Shown: piece by piece, positions 35,384 to 43,609 of the stretch
Layout of the letters: every line of letters starts with the position of its first letter
How positions within the stretch are numbered: position 1 is the stretch's first letter
NCBI GenBank assembly: GCA_000701725.1
Contig: JNJQ01000010.1
Coordinates: forward strand, 1-64,000
DNA from: Erysipelotrichaceae bacterium NK3D112
GTDB lineage: Bacteria; Bacillota_I; Bacilli_A; Erysipelotrichales; Erysipelotrichaceae
DNA length: 64,000 nt
Direction: 5' to 3'
Notes under the pieces: model-generated
Seen by the model: the letters and a program-made list of their open reading frames with translations, nothing else
Told to the model about the DNA's origin: nothing
Databases searched by the model: none
Position numbers and translations under genes: made by a program

Positions 35384-36796
35384 TCAGAAGAATCTTCCGA
35401 TCAGGTCTCTCGAAGCGGCGCAGGTGTCTTCCATATCACCGAAGCTGATGATTTCACCGGCATAGTAGGTGTTCTGCTTTCCCTGCATCTCTTCCAGTCT
35501 GTCATACCATCCGGCTGCGTAGTCTTCCGGGGAAACATGCGGGCAATAATATGTTTCCTGCTCATACAGACGCTCCTTCACTTTGAAGCCGCATAAGCGC
35601 ATGTCATCGAGCATGGCATTGATGGTATAGTCATAATCCGCATCCTTGGATCCCATATGGTTTCTCAGCGCATAGACAACGCACGGGCAGTCGCCGCCGA
35701 GATCTTCCCAGCGGTGGTAGTAAACCATTGCATGGCCGAGTCTTTCCGGAACCATATTGTCAAAGATGTATCCGCTGATGGTCGGTCCTTCATTCTTTTC
35801 AAATGTTGCGATGAAGTCGACATACTTCTCATGGATGATCTTCGAGAACAGTTCCTTTTCCTCTTCACGGGCATCCGCATAGTTTGCGAACCAGTCAAGC
35901 GGTGTTGTGACAATCAGCTTGTCGAATTCCTCGACTCTTACGCCGTCCTTATCTTTCAGTGTAACCTTGATGGTTCCTTCTTCGCCTTCCGCCGGTCTTT
36001 CAACCTTGACAACCTCTGTGTTCAGGATTGCCGGGTTGAGGAGCTTTTTGTTGGCAGCCTCATAGATGGACTGGGTTCCGTCCTTCCATGTCCAGAGGCG
36101 CATATTCACGAATTCAATCGCTGTGGTTGTATCCAGATACTTCATGACATAGGCAGCCGGAATCTCATCAAAGAAACCATAGCCGAAGGAAGTGTACGGG
36201 CCGATCCAGATCTTCATGACTTCCTCAACTCCGTTGAGTTTGCAGAACTCGCTGAACGGAAGCGCAAGATCTTTCAGATTCGGGTTGACGCCTTCAATCT
36301 GCAGCAGCGCATCATCGAGTCCCTTGGAAAGTCCCTGGTATTTTCCCTGGGCAATTCCGCGGTGTCCGTAGCAGTCATATCCCTTATATTTGGTATTCAT
36401 GATCTCAACCAGCTTCTTCATCTGCTGCTTGAGCTTGATCAGATCCTTTGTCTTCTTCAAAGACGGATTCTTCTTGATGTCAAAAGGATAAATCTCCTGG
36501 CCGCTGGAATCGCGGTACATACGCCTCATGTTCGGTCCGTCATAGTGTCCGACGCCGCCGAATTTTTCAACCTCATGGACAGCGTGATAAGTGATCGCGC
36601 CCATGATCGCTCCGGTTTCAAAACTGCGCTCTTCGCCGTTGACCATGATCTTCGGGGAATAACTCTTTCCGCCGACCTTGTTCAGCTTTTCATAGATACG
36701 ATAGTTCCTGTATCCCTTGAACTGCAGATACATGGCCGCAGAAATGCCCGCGGGTCCGCCGCCGATAATGCAGATCCGCTCATCAATATTTGTCAT
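35384..36796 (-). CDS. polyunsaturated fatty acid isomerase-like FAD enzyme
   Basis: 470 residues of the flavin amine-oxidase fold. The FAD loop is CIIGGGPAGISAAMYL. From memory of the family, the closest match is the Propionibacterium acnes linoleate isomerase PAI. Shared blocks in the same order are ETGAIMGAITY, TKYKGYDCYGH, PFSEFCKLNG, FGYGFFDEIPAAYVMKYLD, LWTWKDGTQS, PTISGYIFDNMVPERLGH, VYYHRW and the C-terminal YAGEIISFGD...DLIGRFF. PAI makes 10,12-conjugated linoleic acid by hydride shuttling through FAD. This protein is longer, mainly near residues 90-190. First gene of an operon with the 936-residue Fe-S oxidoreductase. Isomerase activity is inferred; a reductase role is possible. Confidence 0.8.
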   Translation of the reverse strand: MTNIDERICIIGGGPAGISAAMYLQFKGYRNYRIYEKLNKVGGKSYSPKIMVNGEERSFETGAIMGAITYHAVHEVEKFGGVGHYDGPNMRRMYRDSSGQEIYPFDIKKNPSLKKTKDLIKLKQQMKKLVEIMNTKYKGYDCYGHRGIAQGKYQGLSKGLDDALLQIEGVNPNLKDLALPFSEFCKLNGVEEVMKIWIGPYTSFGYGFFDEIPAAYVMKYLDTTTAIEFVNMRLWTWKDGTQSIYEAANKKLLNPAILNTEVVKVERPAEGEEGTIKVTLKDKDGVRVEEFDKLIVTTPLDWFANYADAREEEKELFSKIIHEKYVDFIATFEKNEGPTISGYIFDNMVPERLGHAMVYYHRWEDLGGDCPCVVYALRNHMGSKDADYDYTINAMLDDMRLCGFKVKERLYEQETYYCPHVSPEDYAAGWYDRLEEMQGKQNTYYAGEIISFGDMEDTCAASRDLIGRFF

Positions 36797-37050
36797 TATA
36801 TTTCAGTCTCCTTCCTAAACTGTGGGCATAAACCATAATACATTTTACTACTTGATAATCATCTGTGACCACTGATTATTAATAATTTCACAAAGAAACA
36901 TGCGTGCCCGCAATCCCCGGTGAAGAAGAAATCATACACACTTAACGAGCGGCTGAAATCTTTCCTGTAATCAGAATAAGAAGGACTTGAAAATGTCAGA
37001 CACCAAACATGATCAGGAAGCGCTATTTTTCCGACATTCACTGAAGCTTA

Positions 37051-37084
37051 AGAAAACACAGACCGGAATCTGCGTTTTCTGTTT
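37051..37084 (-). terminator. terminator downstream of the MATE fragment
   Basis: AGAAAACGCAGA/TCTGTGTTTTCT stem on the minus strand, a perfect relic of the former transporter gene's end. Confidence 0.65.
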
Positions 37085-37345
37085 TCATGCAATGATATAT
37101 GTTTTTCTGAAATTGCGGATCACGATACAGGCGATGAATGAGGACAATACCGCAGCCGAAACATTGGAAACCATCATGACAATGCCGACGCTGGCCTGTC
37201 CGAAATCCGTACAGTTCTGCAGAAACCAGAAGACCGGAATACGGAAGACAAACATTCTGGCTAGATTGATGATCAGGGTCAGCCTTGTTTCACCAAGACC
37301 ATACAGCAATGCCATGACTGACGCATTGATGCCAAGGGGCACCGC
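37085..37345 (-). pseudogene. C-terminal fragment of a MATE transporter
   Basis: About 87 residues with only the last part of a MatE protein: VMALLYGLGETRLTLIINLARMFVFRIPVFW, then GIVMMVSNVSAAVL. The rest of the gene is missing. Its broken edge meets the IS200/IS605-type hairpin at 37357. Together with the ABC and TetR genes at 39589-40693 on the same strand, it looks like one end of a former efflux operon split by a deletion or insertion. Confidence 0.8.
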
Positions 37346-37356
37346 AGGTGCCTTAG

Positions 37357-37401
37357 AAGCCTCGTCTATAGTGCAACGCACTTAGGCGAGGAGGTTCACT
37401 G
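37357..37401. repeat. IS200/IS605-type end hairpin, copy 2
   Basis: CCTCGTCTA...TTAGGCGAGG hairpin followed by AGGTTCACTG. It shares arms, TATAG core and flank with copy 1 at 22-65. It marks the truncation point of the MATE fragment, as expected for a transposon end or scar. Confidence 0.5.
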
Positions 37402-37564
37402 CTGATTTTAAGCATAATCTGCAGCTTTTGAATGAATTGGTTTTTCTTAATCCATATTTCAGCAGCTCTGCATCGTTGTAAATATTTTCATTCATGTAAA
37501 TACCAATTATATATTTTCTGTAAGCGCTTATCATTTTGGTTGACGTCACAATTCACTTATGCAA

Positions 37565-37840
37565 AAATGAATTCAATCAAACCGATGACGAAGAGTAAGT
37601 AAGTCTGAAACCGATCATGAGAGAGAGCTGCTGAGGGTGGAATAGCAGCATGAAACGGCAGACCGAATGGACTTCCGAGGGCGACCTGAACATGAACAGT
37701 AGGGAAGCCGGAGCCGGCCGCTCCGTAATCAAAAAGCCTGCATATGAATGTATGCAAGAGAGGACGTTTTGACGTCAAGCCGGGTGGCACCGCAGGATTC
37801 AGTCCTGTCCCAGCATTTGCGGGGATGGGACTTTTTCATT
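37565..37840 (+). promoter_or_regulatory. tryptophan T-box riboswitch
   Basis: A T-box leader in front of the trpB-like gene. The order is GATGACGAAGAGTAAGTA at the stem I base, the AGAGAGCTGCTGAGGGTGG-type loop, a specifier loop with GAATGGAC (TGG at 37668-37670, the Trp codon), stems II/III with AGTAGGGAAGCCGG, the T-box motif GGGTGGCACCGC (37782-37793), and the terminator pairing AGTCC..TCCC with GGGA..GGACT plus a T-run (37801-37836). Uncharged tRNA-Trp should stabilise the antiterminator and allow expression of the gene downstream. A possible cre-like sequence (TGTAAGCGCTTATCA) lies further upstream near 37523; that is weak. Confidence 0.92.
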
Positions 37841-37865
37841 CCCGGGGAATAAGGAGGAAACAGAC

Positions 37866-39236
37866 ATGACAGACATTCCGTACAAAATCTACCTCGAAGA
37901 AACAGAACTTCCGAAAGCCTGGTACAACCTCAGAGCAGACATGATCAACAAGCCTGCTCCCCTTCTGAATCCGGGAACCGGCAAACCGATGACTGCCGAA
38001 GAACTCAGTGCCGTATTCTGCAGCGATCTTGTCGCCCAGGAACTTGATGAAACAACCGCATATATTGAAATCCCTCAGGAAATCCGTGATTTCTATAAAA
38101 TGTACAGACCTGCACCGTTGGTTCGTGCATACTGCCTGGAAGAAAAGCTGAAGACACCTGCTAAGATTTATTACAAATTTGAAGGAAACAACACTTCCGG
38201 CAGCCATAAGCTCAACTCCGCAATTGCCCAGGCATATTATGCAAAAAAGCAGGGGCTCAAAGGCGTTACAACCGAAACCGGTGCCGGACAATGGGGAACA
38301 GCCCTCTCCATGGCATGCGCATACCTCGGTCTTGACTGCCGCGTATACATGGTCAAGGTTTCCTATGAACAGAAGCCGTTCCGCCGTGAAGTCATGCGCA
38401 CATACGGTGCATCGGTGACCCCTTCCCCTTCGATGAATACGGAGGTCGGCAGAAAGATTCTTGCCGAGCATCCCGGCACGACGGGAAGTCTTGGCTGTGC
38501 GATTTCGGAAGCTGTTGAAGATGCCGTAACACATGAAGGATACAGATATGTTCTCGGCAGCGTTTTGAACCAGGTGCTTCTGCATCAGTCCGTCATCGGT
38601 CTTGAAACTAAAGCAGCTATGGAAAAATACGGAATCAAGCCGGATATCATCATCGGCTGTGCCGGCGGCGGCTCCAACCTCGGCGGACTGATCGCTCCGT
38701 TTATGGGAGAAAAACTCAGAGGCGAAGCAGATTACCATTTCATTGCGGTCGAGCCTGCATCCTGTCCAAGCTTCACCCGCGGAACATTCGCATATGATTT
38801 CTGCGATACAGGAATGATCTGCCCCCTGGCCAAGATGTATACCATTGGCTCCAGTTACATCCCCGCGCCAAACCATGCCGGCGGACTGCGCTTCCACGGT
38901 ATGAGTCCTGTTCTTTCCCAGCTGTATCATGACGGTTACATGGAAGCACGTTCGGTTAAGCAGACAGATGTCTTTGAAGCTGCCGAATACTTTGCACGCT
39001 GTGAGGGCATTCTGCCGGCACCGGAAAGCTCCCATGCAATCAGAGCTGCGATTGATGAAGCGATTGCCTGCCGTGAAAGCGGTGAAGAAAAAACAATCCT
39101 CTTCGGTCTGACCGGAACCGGCTACTTCGACATGGTTGCATACGAAAAATTCCACAGCGGCGAAATGACAAACTACATTCCGAGTGATGAAGAACTCGCC
39201 GAATCCATCGCAAAGCTGCCGAAGGTCCCCGAGTGA
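37866..39236 (+). CDS. trpB2: TrpB2-type tryptophan synthase beta subunit
   Basis: 456 residues, the length of the TrpB2 family (TrpB1 is about 400). The PLP lysine is in GSHKLNSAIAQAYYAK. KFEGNNTSGSHK, TETGAGQWGTALSMACA and the phosphate loop GCAGGGSNLGG are all present, and the end has FGLTGTGYFDM. It joins indole to serine to make tryptophan. No trpA or other trp gene is nearby, so free indole is the likely substrate rather than channelled indole. Ribosome binding site AAGGAGG. Expression is under a Trp T-box. The gene sits between mobile-element scars, which suggests it was acquired as a cassette. Confidence 0.92.
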   Translation: MTDIPYKIYLEETELPKAWYNLRADMINKPAPLLNPGTGKPMTAEELSAVFCSDLVAQELDETTAYIEIPQEIRDFYKMYRPAPLVRAYCLEEKLKTPAKIYYKFEGNNTSGSHKLNSAIAQAYYAKKQGLKGVTTETGAGQWGTALSMACAYLGLDCRVYMVKVSYEQKPFRREVMRTYGASVTPSPSMNTEVGRKILAEHPGTTGSLGCAISEAVEDAVTHEGYRYVLGSVLNQVLLHQSVIGLETKAAMEKYGIKPDIIIGCAGGGSNLGGLIAPFMGEKLRGEADYHFIAVEPASCPSFTRGTFAYDFCDTGMICPLAKMYTIGSSYIPAPNHAGGLRFHGMSPVLSQLYHDGYMEARSVKQTDVFEAAEYFARCEGILPAPESSHAIRAAIDEAIACRESGEEKTILFGLTGTGYFDMVAYEKFHSGEMTNYIPSDEELAESIAKLPKVPE

Positions 39237-39307
39237 ACCCGGAATTCAGCTTCGGGATGAAAGTATTTGAAGTACCCGCAGCGCAAACTGCTGCACCTGA
39301 GATTTAA

Positions 39308-39588
39308 ATCGAGTAGGAGGAACTAAGTAAAGGTTCCTCCTTTACTTAGCCCCGACCTCTCACACCACCGTACGTACCGTTCGGTATACGGCGGTTCAAA
39401 ATTCAATAACAATGCACTAGCTGATAGTGGTCTGCTAATGAAAGCAGACCTTTTAAGTCAAGGATTCTCTTTGGAACCGCTCTGGTCATTATTCTGCTTT
39501 TGGCTATCGCCATACATCCTAGACGAGTATTGGCGTATCTATGCGCTCCCCATCTTGGAAACCCGAGTTTGACCAATGCATTTTCCCT
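39308..39588 (-). mobile_element. 3' remnant of a group II intron
   Basis: On the minus strand this starts with the tail of an intron-encoded protein: ENALVKLGFPRWGAHRYANTR and GCMAIAKSRIM, ending at 39403. A domain V-like stem follows (AACCGCCGTATACC...GGTACGTACGGTGGT, about 39345-39395), then GTGTGAGAGG. Domain VI comes next, with a TAAGTAAAGGAGG stem, and the 3' end is CTCCTACTCGAT at 39308. The catalytic RNA 5' part and the reverse transcriptase domain are gone. The element is therefore dead, and its left edge is joined to an ABC transporter fragment. Confidence 0.8.
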
Positions 39589-39963
39589 GTTTTTCAGCGC
39601 TCCCGAACTCTGTTCCAGAACCGTTCCCAGCGGCATCCGGGTCAGCTTTTCCATACAGCGTTTGCGGATCTCGCCCAGCACCGCAAAAGTGGCTTTATGA
39701 CTCGTGGCTGTGGATAAAGCATGGCAGACAACCCGGCCCAGCCAGAGAACCGCCATCACAAAGCATCTGACCAGATAGAATGAAACATTTTTCTGTCCGT
39801 TCATCAGTCCCTGAACGATACCGATGGCAACGAAATAAGGCGCCGCTGAAAATGCGACACCGATAATGGCCAGGATCACACTGAGAACATACTGTCCGCC
39901 ATGATCTCATGTCTGTCCCAGCACCCATGCCATGGGTGAGGGGGCTTTCTGTTTTTCCTGCAT
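39589..39963 (-). pseudogene. ABC transporter N-terminal fragment
   Basis: Starts MQEKQKAPSPMAWVLGQT with a good ribosome binding site (AAGGAAGG). It is stopped by an in-frame TGA at 39907-39909 (codon 19), and then continues in frame with VILAIIGVAFSAAPYFVAIG and HKATFAVLGEIRKRCMEKL. These are the first two membrane helices and coupling region of an exporter-type ABC protein. After SGALKN the frame runs into group II intron sequence. Permease end and ATPase domain are absent. It is doubly broken, by a nonsense codon and a deletion. Confidence 0.82.
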
Positions 39964-39985
39964 AAGCAAACCTTCCTTTTACACA

Positions 39986-40019
39986 GTCAGTTAACAGGAT
40001 GGCCTTTATGTTAACTGAC
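39986..40019. promoter_or_regulatory. inverted repeat between tetR and the ABC fragment
   Basis: GTCAGTTAAC and its exact inverse GTTAACTGAC separated by 14 bases. It shares the GTTA/TAAC theme with the palindrome at 40714-40729, so it may be a second TetR operator or an intergenic stem. Confidence 0.45.
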
Positions 40020-40087
40020 CCAAAAATGAATACATCGCCTGTCCTTGCGCAAGAACAGACGGTGTGTAAAAGTTATCATTCGTTTTT

Positions 40088-40693
40088 TTAAAGCCCGGTC
40101 AGTTTCTTAAAGCCGGGAAGGAAGAACGCTTCAACTGTTTCCAGACATGCGAGCGCATCCTCCCGGGAGTAACAATGTGCAACCGGATCAAACAATGCCT
40201 TGATATAGGCATTCACCAGCATCTGCAGTTCCCTGCGGCTGATTTCCGGTACAGATTCATGACCGTTTCGGATACGCGGAAGATATGACCAGAATTCTTC
40301 CAGGCTCCTTTCCGCCATGGTATCGAGATAATTGCTGTATTTCGATCCCCGTGATTTTGCGATCAGCAGATAATATTCATCCATATGCGGATATACTGCC
40401 TCACGCATCATATCCACCCATGAATCCTGCCAGACAGCTTTTCCCTGTGAAAGGATGCTTTTATATCTGCTGACATGATCTTCCTGCCATTTTTCAATCC
40501 GCTGCACGGCAGGAGCGACCAGCTGATCAAACAGATCCTCTTTATCCGTGCAATGCCTGTATAATCCTGCGGCAGTCATGCCGCAGCGCTTTGCAATGGA
40601 ACGCATGGAGGCTTTTTCAAAGCCGTATTTCATGAATTCATCCCGTGCCGCATCCATAACCTTGATATGCGTTAATGTTTTATCTCTTGGCAT
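40088..40693 (-). CDS. TetR/AcrR family regulator of the broken efflux operon
   Basis: About 201 residues. The helix-turn-helix reads ASMRSIAKRCGMTAAGLYRHCTDKEDLF, followed by a helical ligand domain. A GTG at 40702 lies inside the ribosome binding region, so the ATG at 40693 with AAGGAG upstream is preferred. Its operator-like palindrome GTTAGT-TAAT-ACTAAC lies just upstream. The genes it controlled (ABC and MATE transporters) are now fragments, so the regulator may be an orphan. Confidence 0.8.
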   Translation of the reverse strand: MPRDKTLTHIKVMDAARDEFMKYGFEKASMRSIAKRCGMTAAGLYRHCTDKEDLFDQLVAPAVQRIEKWQEDHVSRYKSILSQGKAVWQDSWVDMMREAVYPHMDEYYLLIAKSRGSKYSNYLDTMAERSLEEFWSYLPRIRNGHESVPEISRRELQMLVNAYIKALFDPVAHCYSREDALACLETVEAFFLPGFKKLTGL

Positions 40694-40713
40694 CGGGAGC
40701 ACTCCTTCCTGAA

Positions 40714-40729
40714 GTTAGTTAATACTAAC
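40714..40729. promoter_or_regulatory. TetR operator palindrome
   Basis: GTTAGT-TAAT-ACTAAC, perfect symmetry, 20 bases upstream of the TetR start; another GTTAG half-site follows at about 40731. Probably an autoregulatory site. Confidence 0.6.
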
Positions 40730-40820
40730 AAGCTAACATGATTGCGATTTGCCGTCAAGCCCAAAAGCGGAATGAACACATGTCTCATGAAACAGCAAAC
40801 AGAAATTACAACAAAAACAA

Positions 40821-40868
40821 AAAGCACGGTTAACGACCCTGACGGGAAGATTAATTAACCGTACTTTC
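40821..40868 (-). terminator. terminator of the RND operon
   Basis: AAAGTACGGTTAA/TTAACCGTGCTTT stem followed by TTTG on the minus strand, after the heptad-repeat gene. Confidence 0.75.
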
Positions 40869-40939
40869 ATTCACATCTTTCATATCAGCATCCGTACATG
40901 CGTACAGATCTGTTTCAAAGATGCTTAAGATTCCTTTTT

Positions 40940-43594
40940 TCAGAATTCCATCTTGAAGATGAATTTTGTGGATGTCTTTGCATCATCATCCGCACCGGCG
41001 AAGTTTGTATAAGTGTTTTCACCGTCTGCGATCAGATGCAGTCTTTCAATCACATCATCCATTTCGTCACCGAATATTTCAGTGAGTCTGTCGATGCCTT
41101 CCGCCTTGAACTGTTCCATACCGCTCAACAACGTGCTCACACCTTCATCGAGTGTGCCGATGCCCTGATCCAGTCTGTCCGCGCCGTCATAGAGTGTTTC
41201 AGCGCCTGTGTTCAGTGCGTCCGCGCCGTTATAAGCCTGAGTGATTCCATCGGAAAGGCTCTTTGCGCCTGCAGCCACTGCATCCGCGCCATCCGCAAGC
41301 TGTACAGCTCCGGTAGAAAGGGATTGCGCACCGGTTTTCAGTCTGCCTGTGTTGGCATCGAGTTCACCGATGCCGCTGTTCAGTGCACCGGCGCCTTCAT
41401 CCAGTGCCTTCGCACCTGCGGAAAGACTCTTTGCGCCTTCATTCAATGTACCGGTACCGGCTGCCAGCTGTTTCGCACCTGCATCCAGTGTGCCTGCACC
41501 TGCGGAAAGCTGTTCCGTTCCGGCCGCCATCTCTTTTGTGCCGGCCTGCAGCTGTGACGCGCCGCTCTTTAATAAGCCGACTCCGCTTTTCTCATCATTG
41601 AGTGAGGCGGTTCCCTGCTTCAGCTGATCAAGACCGCTTGTCAGCTGTGTCAGGCCTTCACCGGCGGAAGTCTTCATTGACTCAGCGCCTTTTGACAGCG
41701 CCTCAATGCCTGCGCTCAGTGAATCCATGCCTGTGCTCAGCGTTGAAATACCGGTCTTGAGATCACCGGCACCGGTGCTCAGCTGTGAAGCACCGCCGTT
41801 GATTGTAGATGCCGCGGTAACAAAGCCGCTCATCGCGTCTGCGATACTCTTGGATGAAGCGGAATTCACTGCTGATGCGTGATCAAGGCTTCCGTCCGCA
41901 CCATTCAGTGATGCCAGGATTGTATCAGCCTGTTCCTGTGTCAGTGTGCCTGCTGTGACAAGCGCCTCAATGCTTTCTCTGGCAGCCGCGATCTGTGTTT
42001 TCGCATCGCCCAGATCTGCTGTATCTGCCATAGCCGCACCGCTGAGCGCAGCTGAATTGTCACTCATTGACTGACTCAGAGCCTGAGCTCCGGCAGAAAG
42101 TTCCGTGAGATTTGTTTCAAGACTTTCCGCGCCTGTATATGCATTCTCAAGACCTGTCTTGATCTGTGAAGCGCCGGTGCCCGCATCAGAGATGCCTGCA
42201 CTCAGCTGATCAATGCCGCCGCTCAGTTTTTCACTGAATTCACCGGCACCGCTCTGCACCTGGGCAAGGCCGTTATCCACTTGGGAAATACCGCCTGAAA
42301 GCTTTTCGATTCCCGCCGCCATGGAATCCGCGCCGGCGGAAAGACTTTCAGCACCCTCATGGAGTTTTGCGCTGTTTTCGCTGAGTGCGCCGGTTCCTTC
42401 GGAAAGCTGTTTCGCTCCGGTATTAACGGACTCTGAACCTGCGGACAGTTCTTCGGCGCCTGCCTTGAGGGAGGAGGTTCCGTCTTTCAGAGAATCACTG
42501 CCTGTCTTCAGACGGGCAATTCCGTCAACCGCACCGTTGATACCTGTTTCAAACTGTGCCGTGCCATCTTTCAGTGTGCCTGCGCCGGCGGAAAGAGAAG
42601 CAGTGCCGTCTTTGAGAGTCAGAGAACCGTTATTGATGGTAAACAGACCGTCTTTGAGTGAAAGTGTTCCCGCTTTCAGTGTGCCGGTGCCTTCGAGAAG
42701 CGCGCCGGAACCGTCTTTGAGGGCTGTGCTGCCATCCTTGAGCTGCTTTGTGCCGCTGACAAGCTGATCAGTGGCATCGGAAAGCTTTCTGATATCCTGT
42801 GTAAAGGATGTATCCAGCTGATTTCCTTCATAAAGGGAACTGATATCGCTGGTGGCCAGGCTCATGATCAGTGAGAGATCAAAGTCCTTTGCGTCCGCCT
42901 CCACTTCAATGGATTCGGGGATATCGATGTCTTCGAGCTTTTTATAAAGCTCATCATTTTCAGAAAGCGCCAGTGCGTCAATCAGACCGGGGAATGCCAT
43001 GCCGATGACATATGAATTCTTTCCGTCATTGATCACTTTGCCGTTTGTGACAGTGATCTCTGAGAAATGTTCCGCCGGCAGCTGCATGCCGCTGATGACT
43101 GCGAAAGGCATCTTTGTCTGAATCTGTTTTCCGTTCAGACTGACTGTTGTCTCTGTTCTGTTTTCATAATCAAAGCGGATTTTCACATGACCGCTCTGTC
43201 CTTTGATTTCTTCGGGAGTGACTATCTTTCCGTCCAGTTCATAGGTGACATTGACAGCAACCGGAAGCTCTTCATCGGTTGTGCCCTGATAATAGATATC
43301 ATTGCCATTGCTCTGCCATGTCAGTTCTTCACCATTCTGACTGAAGGTTTCCTCACCGCTCACATTTTCAATATTCTCAAGCGATGTGACATCTTTGAGC
43401 ACATCCGCTTTCTTCACATTTTTCAGCCATTCGCTGACAACCACGTCATCCGGTTTTCCGGATGCATCGGTGACGATATATACTGTTTCATTCTTTTCTG
43501 TTTCGCCTGTTGTTTCTTCCGCATGTACCGCTGTCACATCAGGGACTGCAGCGATCATACAGCACGCAAGCAAAGATCCGATATATTTTTTCAT
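40940..43594 (-). CDS. secreted heptad-repeat protein (YhgE/Pip-like coiled coil)
   Basis: 884 residues. A signal peptide (MKKYIGSLLACCMIAAVPDVTAVHA) precedes a beta-rich N-terminal domain to about residue 265. Some 550 residues of heptads then follow the pattern LxxGxxxLxxG, e.g. LKDGSTALKDGSGALLEGTG and LSAGAGTLDAGAKQLAAG, as in YhgE/Pip proteins and phage-infection-protein exporters. A short acidic C-terminus follows with no membrane segment, unlike typical YhgE. It lies 15 bases downstream of an MMPL/RND transporter gene in one operon. It probably forms a long extracellular coiled coil that works with that transporter. Confidence 0.85.
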   Translation of the reverse strand: MKKYIGSLLACCMIAAVPDVTAVHAEETTGETEKNETVYIVTDASGKPDDVVVSEWLKNVKKADVLKDVTSLENIENVSGEETFSQNGEELTWQSNGNDIYYQGTTDEELPVAVNVTYELDGKIVTPEEIKGQSGHVKIRFDYENRTETTVSLNGKQIQTKMPFAVISGMQLPAEHFSEITVTNGKVINDGKNSYVIGMAFPGLIDALALSENDELYKKLEDIDIPESIEVEADAKDFDLSLIMSLATSDISSLYEGNQLDTSFTQDIRKLSDATDQLVSGTKQLKDGSTALKDGSGALLEGTGTLKAGTLSLKDGLFTINNGSLTLKDGTASLSAGAGTLKDGTAQFETGINGAVDGIARLKTGSDSLKDGTSSLKAGAEELSAGSESVNTGAKQLSEGTGALSENSAKLHEGAESLSAGADSMAAGIEKLSGGISQVDNGLAQVQSGAGEFSEKLSGGIDQLSAGISDAGTGASQIKTGLENAYTGAESLETNLTELSAGAQALSQSMSDNSAALSGAAMADTADLGDAKTQIAAARESIEALVTAGTLTQEQADTILASLNGADGSLDHASAVNSASSKSIADAMSGFVTAASTINGGASQLSTGAGDLKTGISTLSTGMDSLSAGIEALSKGAESMKTSAGEGLTQLTSGLDQLKQGTASLNDEKSGVGLLKSGASQLQAGTKEMAAGTEQLSAGAGTLDAGAKQLAAGTGTLNEGAKSLSAGAKALDEGAGALNSGIGELDANTGRLKTGAQSLSTGAVQLADGADAVAAGAKSLSDGITQAYNGADALNTGAETLYDGADRLDQGIGTLDEGVSTLLSGMEQFKAEGIDRLTEIFGDEMDDVIERLHLIADGENTYTNFAGADDDAKTSTKFIFKMEF

Positions 43595-43609
43595 GATCTG
43601 TTTCCTCCC

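Noticed and set aside
37836-39155. 439-codon open frame on the minus strand opposite trpB2
   Set aside because: It is a shadow of the trpB2 reading frame, has no family motif or ribosome binding site, and trpB2 is unmistakable.
41100-42800. Dense short repeats that could look like a tandem repeat array or CRISPR
   Set aside because: They follow a 7-codon rhythm in the minus-strand frame and encode the LxxGxxxLxxG heptads of the secreted protein; there are no identical direct repeats with unique spacers.
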